Positions 1 to 9,045 of a stretch of 63,026 bases of DNA are shown here, piece by piece. The stretch is from an uncultured Chlamydiae bacterium (lineage in GTDB: Bacteria > Chlamydiota > Chlamydiia > Chlamydiales > Rhabdochlamydiaceae): the NCBI GenBank assembly GCA_945952445.1, contig CAMFIG010000005.1, positions 1-63,026 of the forward strand, written 5' to 3'. Under the pieces are notes generated by a model, which did not search any database, was not told the origin of the DNA, and worked only from the letters and a program-made list of their open reading frames with translations. A program made the translations under genes and the position numbers. How positions within the stretch are numbered: the stretch's first letter is position 1; the number at the start of each line of letters is the position of its first letter.

Positions 1-56
1 AACGTAAGCTGTACGAAGACTCAATGATGAGATTTGTATAGGTTTTTAGAAGCGGT
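1..56 (+). repeat. Dispersed ~55-bp repeat, copy A
   Basis: These bases match the reverse complement of 60568-60622 with one single-base gap and about two or three substitutions. The match stops abruptly after AGAAGCGGT. It may extend to the left beyond the window. Copy B sits directly 5' of a small gene on the minus strand, so the shared segment could be a duplicated gene-leader/promoter segment or the edge of a mobile element. The 145 bases after it (57-201), before the carbonic anhydrase start, hold nothing else I can name. Confidence 0.8.
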
Positions 57-201
57 TCTATATCCTTGCAGAGCCTCCGGAGTTACAGCTCTTCCTAAAA
101 CAAGCAGAACGTCTGTTTAGGACGTCGAGAGAAAACTGGCAAAAAAAAATCGCTATCCCGATTTGAGCGGCCTTGGTATGTTGAGAGAAAAGGGAGTCTC
201 T

Positions 202-813
202 ATGCGTGGATGGTGGTTTGCTCTGCTTGCTGTTAATCTCGTATCTATGGAGCCAGATGCTGCTTTGGAAAGGCTTCAGAAAGGCAATCAACGCTATGTG
301 GAAGACCTGCTAGAGCACCCCGATAGAACTTCAGAGCGTCGCTCTGCTATTGTAGCAAAACAAAATCCCTTCGCTGTGGTTCTCGGATGCTCTGATTCAA
401 GAGTAGCTCCGGAGATTGTTTTTGATCAGGGAGTAGGAGACTTGTTTGTTGTCAGGGTAGCCGGCAATGTTGCAGGGCCTATTGAAATCGATAGCATCGA
501 ATATGCTGTTGAGTATTTAAATGCATCTCTTATTGTAGTGTTAGGCCACCAGCATTGCGGAGCTGTAGATGCTGTCATGCAAGGAAAAACACAAGATATC
601 GAAGCCATTGCAGAGCATATTCGGCCTGCAATAGCTCAATGTGCTCAGAATAAGGTAACATCTCTTGATCGGTGTGTTAAAGAAAATGTCCTTTTTGTAA
701 CGCAAGCGCTGCGCAAGTCTTCGGTCATTCAAAAATGGGTGGAGGAGAAGAAAGTGCGTGTGGTGGGAGGTTACTATTGTCTAGAGACAGGAAAAGTAGA
801 GTGGATGGATTAG
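202..813 (+). CDS. Beta-class carbonic anhydrase
   Basis: Zinc enzyme interconverting CO2 and bicarbonate. From the ATG at 202 the protein is 203 residues. C63, H116 and C119 are the expected zinc ligands (motifs CSDSR and GHQHCG), and D65/R67 form the conserved Asp-Arg dyad of the beta family. An upstream in-frame ATG at 163 exists, but 202 has a good Shine-Dalgarno (AGGGAG at 191-196). The first 15 residues are hydrophobic (MRGWWFALLAVNLVS), which may be a signal peptide placing the enzyme in the periplasm; this is an inference. The next gene begins 8 bases after the stop, so the two are probably co-transcribed. Confidence 0.93.
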   Translation: MRGWWFALLAVNLVSMEPDAALERLQKGNQRYVEDLLEHPDRTSERRSAIVAKQNPFAVVLGCSDSRVAPEIVFDQGVGDLFVVRVAGNVAGPIEIDSIEYAVEYLNASLIVVLGHQHCGAVDAVMQGKTQDIEAIAEHIRPAIAQCAQNKVTSLDRCVKENVLFVTQALRKSSVIQKWVEEKKVRVVGGYYCLETGKVEWMD

Positions 814-821
814 AGGGTCTT

Positions 822-1766
822 ATGCATAAGAACACTGTATGCCGCATGGAGTTTATGAAAGACTCTTTAGGCGGAGAAATTTTATTAAAAGACGGTAAAT
901 TCCAGGTGATGATGGAATGGGAAAAACCGTATATGCATGCTTGTATTGATGCGCTTGCACCGCAAGGAGATGTATTAGAAATTGGTTTTGGGTGCGGCTA
1001 TTCGGCAACGCATATTCAATCCTATCATCCAAAAAGCCATACGATTATTGAATACCATCCTGCTGTGGTTGAAAAGGCAAGAGAATGGGCCTTGCGTTAT
1101 CCCAACGTTCGGATTGTCCATGACACCTGGCAAAATGCCCTTTCTAATTTGGGACATTATGACTGTATTTTTTTCGATGATTACCCTTTAGAGTCAGAAT
1201 CAGAAATGCAGAAATTAAAAGAGCAGGCAAAAGCCTCTTCTTCTTTGCTGGCCAATGGACAGAAATTAATGGCAGAAGTGCTAGAACTGGTCCCTTTTCT
1301 TCATTCGGTCCAATATACAGATGCAGATCTTATGGAGTTTTTGCAAGGGCAGCTTTCTCAACAAAACGTCAACGGAAAACATCTGGGCGCTTTTATTGCA
1401 GAGTTGGAACATCGGCAGCAAATTGATGCAAGGCAACGCCAGGTACTATGGAATGCCTTGGAAGAGAGAGGGTATCCAATAGAGAAAAAACGAGCTGAAA
1501 ACCCTTATGCATTTGAAAGACGGGGAGATCGTTTTTTTGAATTTCTAGAAAGATGCCTTCAAAATCACATGCGCGATGGTTCTCGGTTTTCTTGCTATTT
1601 TGAAGACCCGACCTCGAAATATCAGGATCCAGTATTCTTTGAAAAGATCATTGCAAATCCTTATTTAGAATATCGGGAAGAATGGATTAGTGTGGATGTC
1701 CCGGAGCATTGCCTTTACTATGCAGGCTCCGAAGCTCTTGTGATGACTGTAACTAAAAGAGAATGA
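822..1766 (+). CDS. SAM-dependent methyltransferase, GAMT/RMT2-like
   Basis: Class I methyltransferase of about 314 residues. Motif I is VLEIGFGCGYSA (about residues 51-62), followed by an acidic residue in IIEYHP that should bind the SAM ribose, and YDCIFFDDYPL near residue 113-123. The FDxYPL-type motif and the preceding pattern are typical of guanidinoacetate N-methyltransferase and fungal arginine methyltransferase RMT2, so the substrate may be a guanidino group; I infer this only from motif style. The C-terminal ~150 residues are not assigned. An in-frame open stretch begins at 735 inside the carbonic anhydrase gene, but the ATG at 822 has GAGGG at 813-817 and matches the start of the conserved region. 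Confidence 0.8.
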   Translation: MHKNTVCRMEFMKDSLGGEILLKDGKFQVMMEWEKPYMHACIDALAPQGDVLEIGFGCGYSATHIQSYHPKSHTIIEYHPAVVEKAREWALRYPNVRIVHDTWQNALSNLGHYDCIFFDDYPLESESEMQKLKEQAKASSSLLANGQKLMAEVLELVPFLHSVQYTDADLMEFLQGQLSQQNVNGKHLGAFIAELEHRQQIDARQRQVLWNALEERGYPIEKKRAENPYAFERRGDRFFEFLERCLQNHMRDGSRFSCYFEDPTSKYQDPVFFEKIIANPYLEYREEWISVDVPEHCLYYAGSEALVMTVTKRE

Positions 1767-1768
1767 CT

Positions 1769-3373
1769 TTAGATTGTTCTTTGTATGCTCATCACGACTT
1801 TGGTGATTTTTGTTTGGGAAAAAAGAGAGATGTTTTGGGTTTTTTTTAGGATTGATTCTGCCTGAGGCTTGGCAGAAAGTAGCAGATCTTCTTGTACAAG
1901 CTGCATGAGATTTTCTTCCATCAGATGTTTTTCCGATTCAGACTTATGGTCTGCAATTAGGGAATGATATAATAAGACATCGCCGATGTTCCAGTTATCA
2001 GAAGTAAAGATGAATTCTGTCTGTTTTTCCTGTCCTAAGTGTCCATTGGCGTTATGCAAGATACGAGGAGATGCTCCTTGCGGGACGTGGATGAGGTTGC
2101 TAAGGCCGGCATTAAGAAAATGCATCTGGTCTCTAAGAGGATCTAAAAAGAGGCAGCTAAACGAGAACGGAGCTACGAAAGAGTCTTCTTTAAAAAATCT
2201 ATCCAGTGATGCGATGAACTGAAGGGGATGAAAGGTTTTCTGGGCTTCAGGAAAATAATGTGTCAGAAAAGATCTGATTGTTCCTCGGATACTGCAAGAG
2301 GAAAAGATCGTTTCAAGGTTTTGCTCTAAAGGGTCTACAATAAAAAAGAAGCAGCTGTTGTCGGGGAACTTTAAGAGATCATAGTAAAGCCCAAAGCGGG
2401 TTGGTGTTTTTTGCTTTGCAATGCCTATGTCTGCAGAAGGCCAAAAGGCTATGGAAGTAGGAGAAAGTCCTTGAGACGCTTTTTCAAAAGTTTCTAGGAT
2501 CTCTTTTGCTACGTCATGGTCTGGCTTTTCTTTGTCAGCTTCTCCGGACTTCAGATAACGAGAAATGTCGACGATGAAGTCTGTAATTGTTTGGTACCGC
2601 TCCTCAATAGAGACGGCTAAGGCTTTGGCGATAATTTTTCTGAGCTCTTTGGGCAAAAGAGAGACTTGGATGACTCCATAACTGAGTTTTCCTAAGACAA
2701 GCTCATAAGCTAAAATCCCAAGAGAATAGATATCGGAAGCAAAAGTAACGCGGGAAGGGTCTTCTTTTTGTTCAGGACTCATGTAATTAGGAGTCCCTAC
2801 AATCGCTGACTGTGTTCTCAAAGAAGCAGGCTGTTCGGTGGCTAGTTGGGCGATGCCGAAGTCGATCACTTTGACTTCACCATCCTCCGTAATTAAGACG
2901 TTTTCCGGTTTTAAGTCGCGATGGATGACTTGGTGTGCATGCAGATGCCTTAGAGCATAACTTACTTGTAAAATGATATCCAAAGAGCGTTTTAAAGACA
3001 AAGACTGCTGCATAAGAAATTGGCGCAGAGAGATCCCTCGCACCCATTCCATGGCAATATAAAGCCCTCCAGTCCATCTCCCTTCTCCATAAAGTTTTAC
3101 GATGTTGGGATGGTTGGTAAGGGCGATAACATGAGATTCTAGTAAAAAACGCTCGACAGCCTCTTCATTATGAAGTTGGGATGGAGGAAGAGTTTTAATC
3201 GCTAAGGGCTGTTTTGTCTCTGGATGGATTCCTAAATAGAGCCAGCTCATCCCCCCTTTATTCAAACAAGTTTCTATTTTGTAGGGCCCGATAAAGTCGG
3301 GAACAGGCAAGGGGGATTCCTCCTTTGTAAAATTCGGAAGGGTCTCCTGTTTGTGGAAAAATTCAGCCGTCAT
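1769..3373 (-). CDS. pkn5: T3SS-linked Ser/Thr protein kinase (Pkn5-like) with degenerate SpoIIE-like domain
   Basis: The kinase domain spans about residues 31-275: glycine loop NKGGMSWLYLG, lysine K60 (AIK), HRDLKPEN at 151-158, DFG at 171-173 and SPE near 199. All key residues are present, so it should be active. Residues ~315-500 resemble a PP2C/SpoIIE/RsbU phosphatase fold (LFLDPLRDQMHFLNAGLSNL, then NGHLG), but the metal-binding D-x-SGHG-type motif reads DPLEQN, so phosphatase activity is doubtful. The start codon overlaps the sctQ stop by 4 bases, as expected for the chlamydial order sctQ-pkn5. It probably phosphorylates T3SS or host proteins (inference). Confidence 0.88.
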   Translation of the reverse strand: MTAEFFHKQETLPNFTKEESPLPVPDFIGPYKIETCLNKGGMSWLYLGIHPETKQPLAIKTLPPSQLHNEEAVERFLLESHVIALTNHPNIVKLYGEGRWTGGLYIAMEWVRGISLRQFLMQQSLSLKRSLDIILQVSYALRHLHAHQVIHRDLKPENVLITEDGEVKVIDFGIAQLATEQPASLRTQSAIVGTPNYMSPEQKEDPSRVTFASDIYSLGILAYELVLGKLSYGVIQVSLLPKELRKIIAKALAVSIEERYQTITDFIVDISRYLKSGEADKEKPDHDVAKEILETFEKASQGLSPTSIAFWPSADIGIAKQKTPTRFGLYYDLLKFPDNSCFFFIVDPLEQNLETIFSSCSIRGTIRSFLTHYFPEAQKTFHPLQFIASLDRFFKEDSFVAPFSFSCLFLDPLRDQMHFLNAGLSNLIHVPQGASPRILHNANGHLGQEKQTEFIFTSDNWNIGDVLLYHSLIADHKSESEKHLMEENLMQLVQEDLLLSAKPQAESILKKTQNISLFSQTKITKVVMSIQRTI

Positions 3374-4584
3374 GGCGTTGCCTTATCTCCAATAGCGAGG
3401 ATTTTCACTCCGAGAATATCGCCGATTTTTATCAACTCAGCTCTAGCGACTCGTTTTCCGTGGATTGTAAGATAGACACCTTGCTCTGGCCTTGCAGAGA
3501 GTTCTAGAACATTCCCAGGCTGCAGCTGCAGTACCTTTTGCAGATTCATATGGATTCGATCAACCTCGACAACGACCTGCAAGGGGATTTCCTTAGTTTG
3601 AAAAAGCGTTTCTGGAGAGATTGGATTGCGATGTTCCGGCTCCCAAAGATGTTCTGAATCTTCAGAGAGGTCCTCATCTTCTTCGACGTAGGGAGGCTCA
3701 TCCTCAAAATCCATAGATCCTTCAGAAAGGTCTTCGTCCATCATGTTCTCTTCTCCGGGGTAAAAGGCATAATCCAAAATTTTGATCCCTGTTTTTTTTA
3801 CTTTGATTTTAAACAGAGGCATATCTTTCAAAGATAAAATGAATGTCCCCTTTTGAGAAGAGGGGTCGTAGCTACAGCGGTCTAGAACAACAAAATCGCC
3901 AGGTTGCAGAGCGCTCCATTCATGCTGCGATAGCACGCAGCTTCCGGCTTCTAGCTTCAAGAGAAGATCGATTTTAGGTGCGATTTCATTAGACAAGATA
4001 TCTAAAGGAGCGTTTTTAAAGTGTCGAGAAAAACTGTCATGGAAGTCAGGGGAATAAATGATCCTGCCGGGGATTGTATGTTCATAAAGAGAGAGCTCTA
4101 TGTCTGTTGCAAGAGCATCTCCTTGGGGAAGCGGGGTGTTTTCTAGAAATTGGAGTTTTAGATCCTGATATGCATGCAGCTCGTCAAAGAGTGCTGCCGC
4201 CTGTAAAAGAAGGTATCGGTAGAAACCTTCTGCAAATCGAGGATCTGAGAATCCTTTGTGATGAGGCTGCTTTGCAAGTAGAAGAGCTGTCAGGCGATGC
4301 ATAGATTCTTTTGATACAATCCAGTGGATGGTGCCGGGGAGTGGGGAAAGCTGCAAGGAGATGACGTAAGGTTGAGAGCCGAACGGCGCAAGAAAGTGCT
4401 CGGGAGAAAGAAGATCTGTGCGAGAAGGACAGAGGCGTAAATCGAGCATCTCCAGCGATTTTTTAAGAGCATCACAGTAGCCTTGCCAGGGGAAAGAAGG
4501 GGGAGAGCCCCATAAAGGGATGGTTTGGAGCGTGGAAACTTCTTCTCTTAGCTGCTGCAGCCAGTATAGGGGTTGCGTAGTCAT
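3370..4584 (-). CDS. sctQ: T3SS cytoplasmic C-ring protein SctQ (CdsQ)
   Basis: 404-residue C-ring/sorting-platform protein of the FliM/FliN-SctQ family. The recognisable SpoA (surface presentation of antigens) domain is at the C-terminus: residues ~318-400 include IPLQVVVEVDRIHMNLQKVL, LQPGNVLEL and VYLTIHGKRVARAEL followed by IGDILGVKIL. A second SpoA-like region (WSALQPGDFVVLDRC) lies near residue 225, and an acidic linker (DEDLSEGSMDFEDEPP) separates them. It is expected to bind the SctL-SctN complex and load substrates. The gene overlaps pkn5 downstream and the short sctP-like gene upstream by 4 bases each, implying translational coupling. Confidence 0.9.
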   Translation of the reverse strand: MTTQPLYWLQQLREEVSTLQTIPLWGSPPSFPWQGYCDALKKSLEMLDLRLCPSRTDLLSPEHFLAPFGSQPYVISLQLSPLPGTIHWIVSKESMHRLTALLLAKQPHHKGFSDPRFAEGFYRYLLLQAAALFDELHAYQDLKLQFLENTPLPQGDALATDIELSLYEHTIPGRIIYSPDFHDSFSRHFKNAPLDILSNEIAPKIDLLLKLEAGSCVLSQHEWSALQPGDFVVLDRCSYDPSSQKGTFILSLKDMPLFKIKVKKTGIKILDYAFYPGEENMMDEDLSEGSMDFEDEPPYVEEDEDLSEDSEHLWEPEHRNPISPETLFQTKEIPLQVVVEVDRIHMNLQKVLQLQPGNVLELSARPEQGVYLTIHGKRVARAELIKIGDILGVKILAIGDKATP

Positions 4585-5249
4585 GAGTGTCTTCTATCCT
4601 TTTGCTCTTGGTCTAAGTTTTGCTCTTCTTCTTGAGAGCTGCGTGAAAAGTCGGGCTTATACAGAAGGTCTGTATCAATTCTATTTATACTAAAACTGAA
4701 TTTTCTGGCTTGTAAGATCTCTGAAAAATGCAATAAATGAGCTTGAAGCAGGCTGGCGGATTGGGACGGTGTTGTAATTGTTACGTTAAATATTTTGGGA
4801 GCCGTGCTAAATTCTTCAATTGTGATCTCGGCGCCATAAAAGGGAGAAGAGGCAAAGGATTCTCCGTTCAAAGCTATGGTGGTCTTTTGGGATGCTTCCG
4901 AAGTCATGACGAGCATCTCCGTGCAGATTCTGTCGAACAGAGAAAGGACTTCGGGGGGAATTTGATAGGCTGATGAGATCGCTGCAATCGGCTTAGTATC
5001 ACAAACGGTAATAGTATTAGGTAGTGCTGCTAGGGGGGCTATTATCCCTTCTGGATTGTCTTGAATCCGTTCTTCATTGTCACCACAAGGTGATAGAGGC
5101 TTCTGAGGGGTAAAAATAGAAGGGAGTTCTAAAGGGTCTTCTTGAGAAGGTTTGCTTGCGATAAAAGCAGGCGGAAAAGTCTCTGGAGAACAAGAAGCAG
5201 GCGGATCGATAAGAAGAAAGTCTGATAGCGTAGAAGTCAGAGGAATCAT
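4581..5249 (-). CDS. SctP-like protein carrying only the ruler C-terminal domain (tandem paralogue)
   Basis: 222 residues. Residues ~98-200 align by eye with the last ~110 residues of the adjacent SctP: FDRICTEMLV vs FERIVGTITI, TTIALNGESFASSPFYGAEI vs TTIQLTSPQFASSVFFGSEI, EEFSTAPKIFNVTI vs QEFSSAQKAYNIQF, then FSFSINRID vs YPFTIQRIE. The long proline-rich region is missing; the N-terminal ~95 residues are only mildly proline-rich. Overlaps of 4 bases on both sides place it inside the sctP-sctQ operon. The C-terminal domain in SctP/FliK switches export specificity, so this copy could be a second switch or regulator. I know of no such separate gene in Chlamydiaceae. Confidence 0.75.
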   Translation of the reverse strand: MIPLTSTLSDFLLIDPPASCSPETFPPAFIASKPSQEDPLELPSIFTPQKPLSPCGDNEERIQDNPEGIIAPLAALPNTITVCDTKPIAAISSAYQIPPEVLSLFDRICTEMLVMTSEASQKTTIALNGESFASSPFYGAEITIEEFSTAPKIFNVTITTPSQSASLLQAHLLHFSEILQARKFSFSINRIDTDLLYKPDFSRSSQEEEQNLDQEQKDRRHS

Positions 5250-7177
5250 TTTGAGGCATCTCCATGTTGGTTATCTTCATCTGCGGCAGACTCCTTTCTT
5301 CGGATCAAGTGCTTTTCTTCATATTGCAGTCTTGACTCAATGCGTTGGATGGTGAAGGGATATCCGCCGGCCTGGAAAGAGTTTAGCAGTTGTTGAGCAT
5401 TTTCGTCGAAGATCTTTACGGCTTGAGGAGGACCTATAAACTGAATGTTGTACGCCTTTTGCGCTGAGCTGAATTCTTGGATCACGATTTCCGATCCAAA
5501 AAATACCGAAGAGGCGAATTGAGGAGACGTAAGCTGGATCGTTGTTTCTGTTTTTCCTTGTAGTTGCAAGATGGTAATAGTGCCTACAATCCGTTCAAAA
5601 AGGTCCAAGATTTGCGGATGTAGACGGGTAAACATCGGAGCCGTAGGAGGAGGAGCAAGAGGTGTCTCTTCTGTAGAGGCTGCAGGTGCAAGGGAAGAAG
5701 TGGGAGAAAGAACAGCTTCCTTATCCTGCTCTTTTTTATGCTTTTCCGGTTGCAAAGGAATAGAAGGCTCTTCGGGTAAAGCCGGAAGAACGGAGCCAGC
5801 AAGCTCTGCTTCTTCTACTGCCTCATGTTCTTTTGCTTGGCGTCGGACAGGCTCTATTTTTTCCTGCTTTTTAATAGGTCCCTGAGGAGCAAGAGGAAGT
5901 TCCGGTAAGGGAGGAGCAGTAGCAGGCTCTATAGGTTCTGGCGGTGAAGTAACTTCAGGTGTTTTCTCTGCTTGAGCTGTTGAGGGGATTTCTTTTTCGG
6001 AAGGCAGAGGTAAACCGCTAAGAGTAGTAGTAGAAGGAGTTGTTTGAGTTGTCTTATCTGCTGTTTCCGGGCTTGGAGCTACAGGAGCTTCGTGGATAGG
6101 TTCATGCGGTGGCACGGCTCTGCCAGGAGCCGTTTTGTCAGAAGGTTGAGGATGTTCTTTTTCTGTGTGTTGTTTTTTTAGAGAGTCTGATGGAGCAGGC
6201 GCTTGCTGGGCAGCGACGTGCTGAGGTGTCAAAGACGGAGAGGGAGCTTTTTCAGTGGAGGGAGTAGAAAGAGTTTCGGTAGGTGCTTTTGGTGGAGGGG
6301 AGCTTTCTAAGGGAGTGGTTTCTTGAGGGAGGGGTGTAGGTAAAAAAGATTGCGGCGGCTGATGTTCTTCGGGTAGATGAGTAGGTTGAGGAGCCGGTTT
6401 TTCTGCCTTGGGTTCTTTTATTGGAAGAGAGGGCTGAGGTTGGGGATGAACAGCTTTTTTTTCGGCTGGTTTTTCCAGAGGGGGGCTTGGGATTTCTCTT
6501 GTGCTGGGAGTCTTGGCTGTTTCTTGCTTTTGTTTGTGTGATGATTCTTGTTGGTCTTTCTGAGAAGAAGAAGGTTCTTGAGAAGGTTGAGGCGCGCTGC
6601 TGGGGGAAGGCGGGGGCGACTCTTCTGTAGGTTCTTGGCTGAGTTGCTGCGAGGCTGGAGGGTACTCTGGAAGAGGGGGCGACTCTTGAGATTCTATTGG
6701 AGAGGGAAGAAAAGGAAGCTCGCTGCTTGAATCGGCAAATTCAGGGGGTGGTGCTTGTTCGCTGTAATCAGTTGGAGCAGGAGGGAGGCTTTGAGTAAAG
6801 GAATCATCGTCGCTTTGTAGACTGGTTGTATCCGGAGTAGATAGAGAAAAAAAGGTGGTTTTCGCATAAGGGATTGGGTCGGATGGGGCATTGCCCATGG
6901 GAATTTGAGAGCGGCGTCTTGGTGTAGTAGATATATCATAAAGAGAAGGAGCGGTAGAAGTAGAGGGTGCTTGTGGAGTGGTAGGAGCAGATTCAACGTC
7001 CTCTTCGACGTCTTCTTCTCTTCGTTTCCTTTTTTTTTGTTGTTCCGGATCTGTCTCGCTGACTCTTTGGATTTTCATCTCTTCTTGAAACTTTTCAGGA
7101 GATCCCTCTTTTTTTTCTTTGCGGTTAGAGGGTTCTTGAGGTCCTATAGGGCTTTGGATTGGAGTCACATCCGGCAT
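5246..7177 (-). CDS. sctP: T3SS needle-length/substrate-switch protein SctP (CdsP), long proline-rich form
   Basis: 643 residues. Residues ~1-70 are charged. Residues ~70-500 are extremely rich in Pro, Ser, Glu, Gln and Thr with no globular pattern, matching the ruler part of SctP/FliK proteins. Residues ~525-630 form a compact domain starting near LHPQILDLFERIVG, assigned as the substrate-specificity-switch domain. Position between sctO and sctQ supports SctP. In ruler models, length of the disordered part sets needle length, so this unusually long form predicts a long needle (inference). It overlaps the shorter paralogue downstream by 4 bases. Confidence 0.85.
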   Translation of the reverse strand: MPDVTPIQSPIGPQEPSNRKEKKEGSPEKFQEEMKIQRVSETDPEQQKKRKRREEDVEEDVESAPTTPQAPSTSTAPSLYDISTTPRRRSQIPMGNAPSDPIPYAKTTFFSLSTPDTTSLQSDDDSFTQSLPPAPTDYSEQAPPPEFADSSSELPFLPSPIESQESPPLPEYPPASQQLSQEPTEESPPPSPSSAPQPSQEPSSSQKDQQESSHKQKQETAKTPSTREIPSPPLEKPAEKKAVHPQPQPSLPIKEPKAEKPAPQPTHLPEEHQPPQSFLPTPLPQETTPLESSPPPKAPTETLSTPSTEKAPSPSLTPQHVAAQQAPAPSDSLKKQHTEKEHPQPSDKTAPGRAVPPHEPIHEAPVAPSPETADKTTQTTPSTTTLSGLPLPSEKEIPSTAQAEKTPEVTSPPEPIEPATAPPLPELPLAPQGPIKKQEKIEPVRRQAKEHEAVEEAELAGSVLPALPEEPSIPLQPEKHKKEQDKEAVLSPTSSLAPAASTEETPLAPPPTAPMFTRLHPQILDLFERIVGTITILQLQGKTETTIQLTSPQFASSVFFGSEIVIQEFSSAQKAYNIQFIGPPQAVKIFDENAQQLLNSFQAGGYPFTIQRIESRLQYEEKHLIRRKESAADEDNQHGDASK

Positions 7178-7192
7178 GAATATCCCTTGAGG

Positions 7193-7708
7193 TTAATGTT
7201 TTTTATCAGAGCGAGAGTCTCTAGATTTTTTGCGTAAATGGATAGTTGTTCCCATCTCATCTGTTTCCAGAGACTCTAGATGTTCTAAATAGGCTTTTTT
7301 TTCTTTTTCCCACTCTTCTCTATGCAACCGCATTTTCTCTACGTCTTGTTGCTTTTTGAATACCTCTTTGCGAGCTTCTTCTACTTGTTTACTTGCAGCA
7401 TCGACGAGTTTTTGCTGATCTCGCACTTTCAGCTCTCTTTGTTTGAGTTTCTCATCAACCTCTTTGAGGTAGACCTTCATTTGTTGGATCTTTGTCGAGG
7501 TAGTTCCTTTGTCGAGTTCTTCTCGCAGCTGGTGCAGTTTAGCATCTTTGTGGTGTTGCACCTGGTCTCTTTCCTTCTTAAGGTGCTCTAGCTTTTCTTC
7601 CTCTTTTTGGAGAGCTTTTTTTTTCTCCTGCAATAACCTTTCCGCTTCTTCCAGTTTTTTCTGTTTGATTGTCGCCAGTTGTTCTAGAGGATATTGGATT
7701 TTGGTCAC
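7193..7708 (-). CDS. sctO: T3SS central stalk protein SctO (CdsO)
   Basis: 171 residues, almost entirely a charged heptad-repeat coiled coil (Lys/Glu/Gln-rich, residues ~10-155). Size and position directly after the ATPase gene match SctO/FliJ, the stalk that inserts in the SctN hexamer. The start is GTG at 7708; its Shine-Dalgarno AGGTAGG overlaps the sctN stop codon, suggesting coupled translation. No sequence motif beyond the coiled coil is diagnostic, so the assignment rests on synteny. Confidence 0.87.
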   Translation of the reverse strand: MTKIQYPLEQLATIKQKKLEEAERLLQEKKKALQKEEEKLEHLKKERDQVQHHKDAKLHQLREELDKGTTSTKIQQMKVYLKEVDEKLKQRELKVRDQQKLVDAASKQVEEARKEVFKKQQDVEKMRLHREEWEKEKKAYLEHLESLETDEMGTTIHLRKKSRDSRSDKKH

Positions 7709-7716
7709 AATAGGGC

Positions 7717-9033
7717 CTACCTGAATAGCGCTTTTAATTGCTGCAGTGTTTCTTCAAAGCTGCAGGCTTCATCAGTTTGCTGCTTGAGAAAGCGATTGAC
7801 TTTATCGATATATTTAATGGCAAAGTCAGCTCCTTTATCGGATCCCGGTTTGTATTCTCCGATGCGGATCAAAAGCTCATTTTTTTTGTAGTTGGCAAGT
7901 ACTTCTCTTACCTTTCCAATCAATTGGAGATGTTCCTTATCGATAATGTGGGGCAGGATACGGCTGATGGAAGAGAGGACGTCGATTGCGGGGTAATGAT
8001 ACTGTCTTGCAAGTTCGCTGGATAAGATGATGTGTCCATCTAAGATAGAACGCACTTCGTCCGAAACCGGTTCGTTTAAATCATCTCCGGCTACAAGAAC
8101 GGTATAGAAAGCGGTGATGGATCCTTTGTCGGAATTGCCCGATCGCTCCAGCAGTTTGGGAAGAGTCGCAAACACAGAAGGTGTAAAGCCAGCTCTTGCG
8201 GGAGGTTCTCCTGCGGCAAGGCCAATTTCGCGCACGGCTCTTGCAAAACGAGTGACCGAATCCATCATTAGGATCACAGTTTTGCCTTGGTTGCGGAAAT
8301 ATTCAGCGATGGCAGTGCCTACATATCCTGCATTGATCCTCAGTTGTGCAGCTTGGTCTGATGTGGACACGACGATGACAGAGCGTTTCATCCCTTCCGG
8401 GCCTAAGTCGTTTTCCAAGAACTCTCGGACCTCTCTTCCTCTTTCTCCAATCAGTGAGATGACGTTGACATCTGCTTTGGCATATCGAGCAATCATTCCA
8501 AGAAGAGTCGATTTTCCTCCCCCAGCTGCTGCGAAAATCCCCATCCTTTGCCCTTTTCCACATGTAAGCACGCCGTCTAGGCAGCGGACGCCAACAGAAA
8601 GAGGTTCGCTGATTTTTTGGCGTGTCAGAGGATCTGGAGGAGCGTTAATCACAGGAAAAGATTCTTCTAAATGAAGAGGGCCTTGCGTCTCTTCATCTAG
8701 AGGTTGTCCAAGTCCATCAAGGACTCTTCCTAAAAGCTGAGGGCCTACCTTAATATGCAAAGGAAGTCTCATGGGAACAACTTCTGAAGAGGGGCCGATT
8801 CCTGACATTTCTCCTAAGGGAGAAAGGTACACCTCTTCTCTTGTGAATCCGACGACTTCTGCCATAAGAGGCGTTCCTATGCGCTTGATAAGGCAGATTT
8901 CTCCCATTTTTACTTGAGGGACTACAGCCTTAATCAGCATCCCCACGACTTCTGTGATTCTTCCGTGAACTGTAGTTAATTCGATCTCTTCAAGATGGGA
9001 AAGAAGCTTATCGAAATCTGGGGGCGTTTCCAT
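7717..9033 (-). CDS. sctN: T3SS export ATPase SctN (CdsN)
   Basis: 438 residues, standard length for the FliI/SctN ATPases. Walker A is AAAGGGKST at about residues 168-176, the catalytic-glutamate loop is [12 protein letters not shown] near 194-205, and Walker B is VILMMDS. The F1-beta-like sequence [10 protein letters not shown] occurs near residue 106. It powers unfolding and export of T3SS substrates at the inner-membrane base. It lies 12 bases after the upstream hypothetical gene and 8 bases before the sctO start, in one minus-strand operon. Confidence 0.97.
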   Translation of the reverse strand: METPPDFDKLLSHLEEIELTTVHGRITEVVGMLIKAVVPQVKMGEICLIKRIGTPLMAEVVGFTREEVYLSPLGEMSGIGPSSEVVPMRLPLHIKVGPQLLGRVLDGLGQPLDEETQGPLHLEESFPVINAPPDPLTRQKISEPLSVGVRCLDGVLTCGKGQRMGIFAAAGGGKSTLLGMIARYAKADVNVISLIGERGREVREFLENDLGPEGMKRSVIVVSTSDQAAQLRINAGYVGTAIAEYFRNQGKTVILMMDSVTRFARAVREIGLAAGEPPARAGFTPSVFATLPKLLERSGNSDKGSITAFYTVLVAGDDLNEPVSDEVRSILDGHIILSSELARQYHYPAIDVLSSISRILPHIIDKEHLQLIGKVREVLANYKKNELLIRIGEYKPGSDKGADFAIKYIDKVNRFLKQQTDEACSFEETLQQLKALFR

Positions 9034-9045
9034 GAAAAACTCTCC

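Noticed and set aside
5571-5885. Plus-strand frame antisense to sctP
   Set aside because: Composition mirrors the proline-rich repeat on the other strand; no start signal or protein-like pattern.
8114-8674. Long plus-strand frame antisense to sctN
   Set aside because: Lies wholly inside the well-supported ATPase gene; Ser/Arg/Pro-rich translation typical of an antisense shadow.
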